A stretch of 64,000 bases of DNA from Cyclobacteriaceae bacterium (GTDB lineage: Bacteria > Bacteroidota > Bacteroidia > Cytophagales > Cyclobacteriaceae), in the NCBI GenBank assembly GCA_016787755.1, contig JAEUUA010000008.1, positions 19,503-83,502 on the forward strand. The letters are read 5' to 3'. The number at the start of each line of letters is the position of its first letter. Within the stretch, counting starts at the first letter, position 1. The notes under the pieces were generated by a model. That model searched no databases. It was not told the DNA's origin and saw only the letters and a list, made by a program, of their open reading frames with translations. The position numbers and the translations under genes were made by a program. This document shows, in pieces, positions 26,193-33,570 of this stretch.

Positions 26193-28583
26193 ATGAAAAT
26201 CCTGAAACGAATTCTGCTTGGAATAATCGCACTCGTGATTCTGATTGTCGCGGCCGTCTACATTTATTTATTGTCGACCAAACCTACCTATTCGGGTGAA
26301 CTAACCCTTGCAGGCTTGCAACAACCCGTTGAAATTTTATATGACGAATATGGGGTGCCTCACATCTACTCTCAACATGAAGAAGATGCCTACTATGCAT
26401 TAGGATATGCACACGCACAAGACAGGTTGTTTCAAATGGAAATGATAAGACGGGCAGCAGCCGGCAGATTGTCAGAAGTGTTGGGGGAAGATCTGCTAAA
26501 AGTAGATAAGCTGTTTCGCACGCTGGGTATCAATAAGTTTGCCAAGGAACACGCAGAAAAATTTTTGAGTGCTGACACAGCCGCTTTTCAGAAGGCTGCG
26601 CATGCCTATCAAATGGGAGTTAATCAGTTTGTAAGGACCGGGCAAACACCTATAGAGTTTACCATCATGGGCATTCCGAAAGAAGAGTTTACACCTCAGG
26701 ATATTTATTTGGCTGTTGGCTTTATGTCGTTTGGCTTTGCGGAAGGCATTCGGGCCGATCCGGTTTTGGAAAAAATAAGACGCGAACTGGGTGTTGAGTA
26801 TTTGAAAGACCTGGCGATCCAAACTCCACCCGATGCAGAGATCATCAAAAATTTTAGCGGTCCCGTTAAAACCCTGGGGACCGATTCTTTGATTTCCTTT
26901 TTCAGTGAAGCACTTGAAAAACTTCCGGTGCCGATGTGGCAAGGCAGTAATGGTTGGGTAGTAGCTGGCGACAGAACGGAATCAGGTCTTCCCATCCTAG
27001 CCAATGATACACACATTGGTTTTGCGCAACCTGCCGTTTGGTATGAAGCACACCTCGAATACCCTGGGTTCAAATTTTACGGCCATCACATTGCAGGTAT
27101 TCCGTTTGGCTTGTTAGGCCAAAATGATTTTTGTGCCTGGGGACTTACCATGTTTGAAAATGATGACACTGATTTTTTTACGGAACAATTTAGTGATGAC
27201 GGAAAAGTAAAATACAAAGGAGAATGGGTAGCTGTTGAAAAGCGAACAGAAATCATTAAAGTGAAAGGCAACCCAGATGAAAAGTTGGTGCTATCAACTA
27301 CACCGCACGGAACGATTGTGAATGGAGTATTTGACTTTACGGATAATATAAAACCAACGTCCTTATGGTGGCTGCTCAATCACGAAACCAATGAAGCCCT
27401 TCAGGCAGCTTATACTTTAATTCATGCTTCATCATTTAAAGAAGCTGAGTATGCTGCCTCGTTATTTTCCTCACCGGGTCTTAATTTAATGTATGGCGAC
27501 CGGGCCGGAAACATTGCCTGGTGGGCGGTTGCTAAACTTCCCATTCGGGCACCACATGTCCAAACTAAATTATTTTTGGATGGAGCCAGTGGCAATGACG
27601 AGCCCCTTGGCTTTTATGATTTTCCTAAAAATCCACATGCTGTTAATCCACCATGGGGGTATGTATACTCAGCCAACAATCAACCTGATTCAGTAGATGG
27701 AGTTTTATATCCGGGGTATTATTATCCAAGAAGTCGTGCAGGGCGAATAGTTGAATTGCTGAAGGCAGATAAAAAATGGACAACCGAAGACATGAAAACA
27801 ATAAACCTGGATGTGACTTCACATATGCATGCAGATATAACCAAAGATTTTGTGTCCGTTTTAAAATCGTTGAATGACCCAGCCTTTCAGGATTTAATAA
27901 GCGTACTCGATAATTGGAATGGTGAACATCGCGCTTCGCAAATTGCTCCTTCAGTATATTATAACCTGCTTTCGCAAACCATGAAGCTTGCCATGGAAGA
28001 TGAGATAGGGGCTGATGCCTTCAAAGCTTTAATGGCTACGTCCATTCCAAAAAACTCGTACCAGATGTTTATTGAAAATGATCAATCACCTTGGTGGGAT
28101 AATTCAAAGACAACAGAAAAGGAGACACGCTCTCAAATCATCAAGCAGGCGGCCATCAATACACTACACTTATTAAACACAACCAGTGGAGAAAAATCGT
28201 CTGATTGGCAATGGGGGAAAATTCATACACTTACTCATAAGCATCCACTTGATGCTGTAAAACCTTTGCGTTCGTTTTTTAATGTGGGCCCTTTTGTAGT
28301 AGATGGCGGAAGTGAAGTAATCAATAACCTTCATTTTAGTTTAGACTCAACCGGATATTTCCTGGTGAGCGGTGGTCCTGCACTTCGCAAGATTATTGAC
28401 TTCAGTGATCTGGAAAACGGAATCACGGTTTCGCCTTCAGGACAATCAGGCAATGTAATGAGTTCTCACTATGATGATCAAGCTAAAATGTTTGCAACAG
28501 GAAATTTTAGAAAAATGTTGATGAATCGTGAGGCCATAAAATTGAAAGGAACAACTCTTTTATTGAAACCAGGAATCAAGTAA
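26193..28583 (+). CDS. Penicillin acylase family Ntn-hydrolase
   Basis: A 796-residue precursor with an N-terminal membrane segment (KRILLGIIALVILIVAAVYIYLL). It contains the alpha domain (LAGLQQPVEILYDEYGVPHIYSQ, then HAQDRLFQMEM) and a self-cleavage site where S252 in QGSNGW becomes the N-terminal nucleophile of the beta chain. Further beta-chain blocks (NDTHIGF, GLTMFENDDTDFF) are typical. Family members hydrolyse amides such as penicillins, acyl-homoserine lactones or acyl-phenylalanine. The natural substrate here is unknown. The class V aminotransferase-fold gene follows after 6 bases, so both probably share one transcript with the membrane-protein gene. Confidence 0.93.
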   Translation: MKILKRILLGIIALVILIVAAVYIYLLSTKPTYSGELTLAGLQQPVEILYDEYGVPHIYSQHEEDAYYALGYAHAQDRLFQMEMIRRAAAGRLSEVLGEDLLKVDKLFRTLGINKFAKEHAEKFLSADTAAFQKAAHAYQMGVNQFVRTGQTPIEFTIMGIPKEEFTPQDIYLAVGFMSFGFAEGIRADPVLEKIRRELGVEYLKDLAIQTPPDAEIIKNFSGPVKTLGTDSLISFFSEALEKLPVPMWQGSNGWVVAGDRTESGLPILANDTHIGFAQPAVWYEAHLEYPGFKFYGHHIAGIPFGLLGQNDFCAWGLTMFENDDTDFFTEQFSDDGKVKYKGEWVAVEKRTEIIKVKGNPDEKLVLSTTPHGTIVNGVFDFTDNIKPTSLWWLLNHETNEALQAAYTLIHASSFKEAEYAASLFSSPGLNLMYGDRAGNIAWWAVAKLPIRAPHVQTKLFLDGASGNDEPLGFYDFPKNPHAVNPPWGYVYSANNQPDSVDGVLYPGYYYPRSRAGRIVELLKADKKWTTEDMKTINLDVTSHMHADITKDFVSVLKSLNDPAFQDLISVLDNWNGEHRASQIAPSVYYNLLSQTMKLAMEDEIGADAFKALMATSIPKNSYQMFIENDQSPWWDNSKTTEKETRSQIIKQAAINTLHLLNTTSGEKSSDWQWGKIHTLTHKHPLDAVKPLRSFFNVGPFVVDGGSEVINNLHFSLDSTGYFLVSGGPALRKIIDFSDLENGITVSPSGQSGNVMSSHYDDQAKMFATGNFRKMLMNREAIKLKGTTLLLKPGIK

Positions 28584-28589
28584 GTAATA

Positions 28590-29768
28590 ATGAATATAAA
28601 CCTGTTACGATCGGAGACGCCCGGCTGTGAAACTAAAATTCATTTTAACAACGCAGGCGCTTCTTTAATGCCCCAGCCTGTAATCGGGGCGATTACAGGA
28701 CACATACATTTGGAAGCAATTACGGGTGGCTATGAAGCCGCTGATAAAAAAACAAAAGACATCGAAGGCTTTTATGTTGGAGCCGCCCAACTATTAAATT
28801 GCCTCGCTACTAATATCGCCTTTACATCAAGTGCCACAAATTCTTTTGCCCGTGCCCTTTCATGTATTCCATTTGCCGAAGGAGATTCTATATTACTCGC
28901 AAACGAAGATTATATCTCAAATCAACTTGCTTTCCTGTCTCTTCAAAAACGATTTCATATAAAAATTTTAAGAGCATCCAGTTTGCCAACGGGTGGTGTT
29001 GATGTGGAAGATATGAAACGGCTTATGGATACCCATCATCCGAAACTTGTATCGCTTACGCATGTGCCCAGCAATTCCGGTATGATTCAACCTGTTGAAG
29101 AGGTGGGTAGATTATGCAACGAGCGAGATTTATATTATCTGGTTGACGGATGTCAGTCAGTGGGGCAAATACCCGTAGACGTTCAAAAGATTCATTGCGA
29201 TTTCTTAAGCGGCACGTTGCGCAAATTTTTGCGCGGCCCTCGTGGCGCAGGGTTTCTCTATGTTTCTGATAAAATTATTGATCAAAAACTAGAGCCGCTA
29301 TTTATTGATATGCGCGGTGCCGATTGGATTTCAGCTGATGAATACGCTCCGCGCATGGATGCGCGCAGGTTTGAAGATTGGGAATTACCCTACGCGTTGG
29401 TGTTAGGCAGCAAGGCAGCTATTGACTATGCTAATAACATCGGTATTGAAGAAATTCAGATCCGGAACAAACATCTTTGCGAAATGGTAAGGCAAGGAGT
29501 TTACGAAAATCCGAACCTCCAATTGCTGGACATCGGTGCAAACCTAAGTAGTATTATCACACTCGCCTTTGCCAACCAAAAAGCATCGGGCGTTTTACAA
29601 AGCCTACGTTCAAAAGATATCAATACCTCAGTTGCCCACAGAAGTTTTGCCCTCATTGACTTCGATGTTAAACAAGTTGATTGGGCCTTACGGATTTCGC
29701 CTCATTACTACAATACGGAGAATGAAGTTACTGTTCTATTGGATTCTATTAAATCACAGGCCAAATGA
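28590..29768 (+). CDS. Class V aminotransferase-fold PLP enzyme
   Basis: A 392-residue PLP enzyme resembling isopenicillin-N-epimerase and cysteine-desulfurase relatives. The N-terminus (IHFNNAGASLMPQPV) is typical. The cofactor aspartate and partner block are VDGCQSVGQIPVD, and the Schiff-base lysine is K212 in LSGTLRKFLRGPRGAGFLY. The insert around the lysine (TLRKFLRG) differs from the more common HKWLRGPRG. The reaction cannot be fixed from sequence. It follows the penicillin-acylase-family gene by 6 bases and overlaps the next gene by four (ATGA), indicating an operon. Confidence 0.85.
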   Translation: MNINLLRSETPGCETKIHFNNAGASLMPQPVIGAITGHIHLEAITGGYEAADKKTKDIEGFYVGAAQLLNCLATNIAFTSSATNSFARALSCIPFAEGDSILLANEDYISNQLAFLSLQKRFHIKILRASSLPTGGVDVEDMKRLMDTHHPKLVSLTHVPSNSGMIQPVEEVGRLCNERDLYYLVDGCQSVGQIPVDVQKIHCDFLSGTLRKFLRGPRGAGFLYVSDKIIDQKLEPLFIDMRGADWISADEYAPRMDARRFEDWELPYALVLGSKAAIDYANNIGIEEIQIRNKHLCEMVRQGVYENPNLQLLDIGANLSSIITLAFANQKASGVLQSLRSKDINTSVAHRSFALIDFDVKQVDWALRISPHYYNTENEVTVLLDSIKSQAK

Positions 29769-30361
29769 AATTCAAGGACGCCCTGTTAAGTATGTTGATT
29801 GTGGAAATGGGAGTAGCTGCTCTCGCGGTAATTAACTATGGAACAACGTTAGAAACCCTGCAGGCAGTTACCCGTTTTTCAGGACGGGTATCCCTCGCCC
29901 TTTTCAGTTTGATTTTTCTGTTTCAATACCACCCTCATATTCAGGTAAAGAAAATCTTATCAGAAAAATTTTATTCCATTTTTGCCATCGCTCACGGAAT
30001 TCACCTCATTCAATTATTATCCTTTGTCTATCTCTCAGGGAATGAATTGATTCCCGTTCGGTTGGCCGGAGGATTTCTTGCTTACGTTATAATTTTTGCT
30101 ATGCCCTATCTGCAACAGCGCATGGAGCAACAAAAACTTTCGGAGAAAAGATTTATCACATTCACATTAGTCTATCAATATTATGTGTGGTTCATTTTCT
30201 TTATGAGTTACCTGCCTCGGGTAAGAGGCACTTTATCAAACGTAGGTGGTTCCTATTCTGAGTTTGTTGTCTTGCTTGCCTGGGTGGCACTGCTGATGGG
30301 GATGAGGCTACAAAGCCTGTTGATGCGCATAGTAAGCAAGTCGTCCGACAACTCGAAGTGA
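29765..30361 (+). CDS. Six-helix membrane protein, unknown function
   Basis: A 198-residue integral membrane protein with about six hydrophobic helices. It contains histidines within helices (AHGIHLIQLLSF), a pattern reminiscent of ferric-reductase-like haem-binding membrane domains, but the match is too weak to name. The ATG overlaps the aminotransferase-fold stop by four bases, so translation is coupled to that gene. Confidence 0.6.
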   Translation: MKFKDALLSMLIVEMGVAALAVINYGTTLETLQAVTRFSGRVSLALFSLIFLFQYHPHIQVKKILSEKFYSIFAIAHGIHLIQLLSFVYLSGNELIPVRLAGGFLAYVIIFAMPYLQQRMEQQKLSEKRFITFTLVYQYYVWFIFFMSYLPRVRGTLSNVGGSYSEFVVLLAWVALLMGMRLQSLLMRIVSKSSDNSK

Positions 30362-30407
30362 AGGCATCTTGATCACACAAAGTGGTCTGACGCCTAAAAA
30401 TAGTTCG

Positions 30408-31550
30408 TTAAAATAATTCAAATAGAAAAATGGTGAACATGCCCCAAAGATTTCCGGTAACCATACTGAGTATTGCTAACAGGATAGCATGTGGCATCCA
30501 TTTTTTATTGTAGGCTGAAGTAACAGCCGGAGCTGTTGAAATCCCACCAAGGTTAGCCATGCTGGCAATGGGGACCCAGGCCATATGAAGCCTTAACGCT
30601 TTTGCAATAAAAATCATCACTACATAATGGCCTGCTAACCAACAAAGGCAAACAACAATAAATGAAATCGGCAATGACAGTCCTGCAAAATCCAATCTTA
30701 ATCCCAGTATCGCCATGATCACAATAATGAACATGCCCCCGGCCTTTAACACAAATTCATGATTCCAGTTGGGAATGAAATTTCCAAATAAAAGTCCGAT
30801 CACCGAAAGAATGAGAACCCGATATAAAAAGACATCGGTGATTAAATTTATGAAGATTACCGCTCCTGATATTCCAATCAAAGTAATAATCACTGAAGCC
30901 CGTGCGCGACTTCCCATCACTTTATCTGTGCTTTCAACTTCAGGCATTTCACTCGTGATCTTAAAAAATCTATTGATAGAATTGCTCCGCTTGATTACCT
31001 GAAACATCAGGATCGTCCACAGGTTGACTAAAATATTATCCAACACAATCACCGATAAGAATAACGGCTCAGGGCATTGAACCAATTCTTTCAATACCAA
31101 CTGGCTCGTGCTACCTCCTATCCAACCACCCACAATAGGTACAAACCCACGCCAAAATTGTTGATCGATAAATAATTGATAGCTGGTTGGTGAAACAACT
31201 TTACTAACCCAAACAAGTGCCGGTGGCAAAGTAGCGATGACCAGTGAACCTAATCCAAATAAGATAATCGGCTTAGTCCCTACTTTTTTTAATTGTGGAA
31301 TACTGAGGGCACTCATCACCAACATGATGGCAAAAGGAATAATCCAATTTCTTGAAAGGGAATGAACGTAAACCGATGACAGGTCGATTTTAAACGAGTG
31401 TGTAATGGCAGCCGGAATTACATACGCAAATAAAATGGCAGGAAACCAATTTAACAGATGTTGTACCCACGAAGATTGTTGTCGGTTTAGCCAATAAACA
31501 ACGAAAAGAGTAAGAAGCACAATACCCGTTGACAACAACGATTGATTCAT
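30408..31550 (-). CDS. DUF819 family membrane protein
   Basis: About 380 residues from the ATG at 31550, with roughly ten membrane helices. The pattern fits DUF819 (YjcL-like), a family of unknown multi-spanning proteins: AIMLVMSALSIPQL, then GGWIGGSTSQLVL and VVCLCWLAGHYVVM. I prefer the ATG at 31550 over the longer reading to 31583, because the longer form adds 11 polar residues. Its start overlaps the M20 peptidase stop by one base (TAATG), which suggests coupled translation; it may act as a transporter for the peptidase's products, an inference from position only. Confidence 0.85.
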   Translation of the reverse strand: MNQSLLSTGIVLLTLFVVYWLNRQQSSWVQHLLNWFPAILFAYVIPAAITHSFKIDLSSVYVHSLSRNWIIPFAIMLVMSALSIPQLKKVGTKPIILFGLGSLVIATLPPALVWVSKVVSPTSYQLFIDQQFWRGFVPIVGGWIGGSTSQLVLKELVQCPEPLFLSVIVLDNILVNLWTILMFQVIKRSNSINRFFKITSEMPEVESTDKVMGSRARASVIITLIGISGAVIFINLITDVFLYRVLILSVIGLLFGNFIPNWNHEFVLKAGGMFIIVIMAILGLRLDFAGLSLPISFIVVCLCWLAGHYVVMIFIAKALRLHMAWVPIASMANLGGISTAPAVTSAYNKKWMPHAILLAILSMVTGNLWGMFTIFLFELF

Positions 31551-33073
31551 TACTTGATCGGTTGAGTTAGAATACCGAGGCACATTTGGATGCCCTCTAC
31601 AAAATTTCCAACCCGTAGATTTTCGTTTGCTGCATGAATGTTATTATCAGGATTAGGAATGCGGAGTGAAACAGCCGGAATATTTAAGGTGGTAATAAAA
31701 GATTCAATGGGCTGAGAGCCGCCCGTGGTGCGTTGCTTCACGTAATTACCATCACCAAAAGTTTTATCCATCGCACTTGCCAGCCACTTTCCTTCCGTGG
31801 AATTTAAGTCCGTGCGAAACGGTTTTGAACCCAATCGATATTCAAATGAAATTAGATTAGAGAATTTTGCACGCTCCTCTTTGGTTGGAACATCGTTAAC
31901 AAAGTGATAACCCTGTGCCTCAATATATTTCTTGACTAAGTGCACTTGTCGTGCTCCATCCGTTTCGGGCACAAGCCGAAGATCCAACTCAGCAATAGCT
32001 ACTGAAGGAATGATGGTGCGCACCTCATCCTCTACCGATGCAGCTTTTAGTCCGCGCACATTTAAGGAGGGATATTGCAGCGACTCTTCATAGGTTGCTC
32101 CTACCCCATCAGGTTTAGCAATGCCTAGTCTTTGATTGAGATCAGCATCGCTACCGGGCATCGCATTGATTAATTTCCTTTCATCGCCTGTTAATGTAAT
32201 GCCATCATAAAAGTCCGGTATCAACACGCGTCCATTATCATCTTTCATACCCGCTAATAATTTGGCGAGTTTAAAAACGGGATTAGGCGCATAGTTACCA
32301 TACTGGCCGCTATGCAATTCGCTGCTGGCTCCAAATACGTTAAGTTTTATAGTAGCTATTCCCCGCGCTCCAAAATTTAATGTTGGCAAATTTGAAATAT
32401 GACGTGTGCCATCCATGATCAGCACCAACTTAGCCCGAAGCAAATCTTTATTCTTAGAAACAAGCTCGGGCAACTTAGGTGAACCCAACTCTTCCTGAAA
32501 ATCCATAATGATTTTAACATTAAAAGCAGGTTTTATTCGCTTCGCATCAAGAATATCTAATGCCGATAAAAATGCCATGCCGGGACCTTTTGAATCAGAA
32601 ACAGAGCGTGCAAAAATCCGACTGTCAGGATTTTCAATTTCCTTCCAATCAACAGGCTGCCATTGATCATTTGTTTTTACTTTAAGACTTGCTTCAAACG
32701 GATTAGGCTGATCCCATTCGTTTACAAAAACAGGTTGGCCATCAATTTGCAAATAGAATAGTACGGTAGGAAGCTTTTTGTTATAGACGCGTTGCGCAAA
32801 TACATGGGGCACATCATTTACAGTGAGGACGGTTGTTTCAAATTTTCGTTTTTTCATTGCCTCCAAACACCAGACAAGATTCTGATTGACATCTTCGGGC
32901 TTGCTTCCAATGTTGCTCAATCTTAAAAACTGACGTAACTCAAGAATTGCTTTGGGTAATTGTCCTTTAGCCGCCAGTTCAATTTCTTTTTTATTGAGTG
33001 ATTGGCTATACCCTAACATGCAGGGCACAAGAAAAATTAAAACAATAAAGAGCCTGATAAATTTCTGTATCAT
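31550..33073 (-). CDS. Exported M20-fold metallopeptidase with altered zinc site
   Basis: A 507-residue protein with a signal sequence (FIRLFIVLIFLVPCMLGYSQ) and an M20/M25/M40 fold. Recognisable blocks are YLQIDGQPV, the ARSVSDSKGPGMA block with its bridging aspartate, DFQEELGSP with the catalytic glutamates, and NIHAANENLRVGNF with the last histidine. In ordinary M20 enzymes the first block is H-x-D; here the histidine position is Q109 (Q-I-D111). The dimerisation domain (GQYGNYAPNPVF) is intact. Most of the zinc ligands remain, so it may still be active with a modified metal site. It precedes DUF819 with a one-base overlap. Confidence 0.85.
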   Translation of the reverse strand: MIQKFIRLFIVLIFLVPCMLGYSQSLNKKEIELAAKGQLPKAILELRQFLRLSNIGSKPEDVNQNLVWCLEAMKKRKFETTVLTVNDVPHVFAQRVYNKKLPTVLFYLQIDGQPVFVNEWDQPNPFEASLKVKTNDQWQPVDWKEIENPDSRIFARSVSDSKGPGMAFLSALDILDAKRIKPAFNVKIIMDFQEELGSPKLPELVSKNKDLLRAKLVLIMDGTRHISNLPTLNFGARGIATIKLNVFGASSELHSGQYGNYAPNPVFKLAKLLAGMKDDNGRVLIPDFYDGITLTGDERKLINAMPGSDADLNQRLGIAKPDGVGATYEESLQYPSLNVRGLKAASVEDEVRTIIPSVAIAELDLRLVPETDGARQVHLVKKYIEAQGYHFVNDVPTKEERAKFSNLISFEYRLGSKPFRTDLNSTEGKWLASAMDKTFGDGNYVKQRTTGGSQPIESFITTLNIPAVSLRIPNPDNNIHAANENLRVGNFVEGIQMCLGILTQPIK

Positions 33074-33153
33074 GTTTAAAAATACAGTTTTAATCAGAAT
33101 ACCTCCACGCTAAGCAAGTCAATAAGCAAGAGTGTGATTAACGGTGACGGACT

Positions 33154-33537
33154 TTACTTAGCCCAGTAGTCAACTACTGTTACCTTATCCAGATGTGGTT
33201 TCAGGACTTCTACAAAAGCGACATGATCGGGATGCACCAGATAATCATCGCGGTCTTTATCGCTTGCAAAGCTTACAAAAAAGCAATGGGTTAGTCCCTG
33301 ATTCAGACCTTCCGGACTTGAGTTTGTTCCCCACTCATAGTCTTTTATTAAATTGATCTTTCCTTTCAAAGCAGAAAAAGCATCTTCCACTTTTTTAACA
33401 TCTTCCGGTGATGAAGAATCATTGAATTTAAAAAGCACAACGTGTCTTAACATTTTTTGAGATTCGGTTGGGTTTTTATTGGGAGTACAAGAAAAGGATA
33501 ATAGAGCAATGCTTAAAAGGATGAGGATGTTTTTCAT
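33154..33537 (-). CDS. Dabb-domain lipoprotein
   Basis: A 127-residue protein with a lipobox (LLSFSCTPN) followed by a Dabb (stress-responsive alpha/beta-barrel) domain: MLRHVVLFKFNDSSSPEDV, then a WGTNSSPEGLNQGLTHCFFVSF strand and HPDHVAFVEVLKPHLDKVTVVDY at the end. Dabb proteins are small dimeric ferredoxin-like barrels of varied or unknown function; a lipid-anchored one is exported. It lies 33 bases after the CHAT gene on the same strand. Confidence 0.88.
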   Translation of the reverse strand: MKNILILLSIALLSFSCTPNKNPTESQKMLRHVVLFKFNDSSSPEDVKKVEDAFSALKGKINLIKDYEWGTNSSPEGLNQGLTHCFFVSFASDKDRDDYLVHPDHVAFVEVLKPHLDKVTVVDYWAK

Positions 33538-33570
33538 AGAATTATTTTTAGTTAACGGATTAAAATTACC

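Noticed and set aside
24339..29768. Beta-lactam biosynthesis or glycopeptide-resistance cluster
   Set aside because: No ACV synthetase, isopenicillin N synthase, or vanH/vanA/vanR/vanS genes are present; single family resemblances are not enough.
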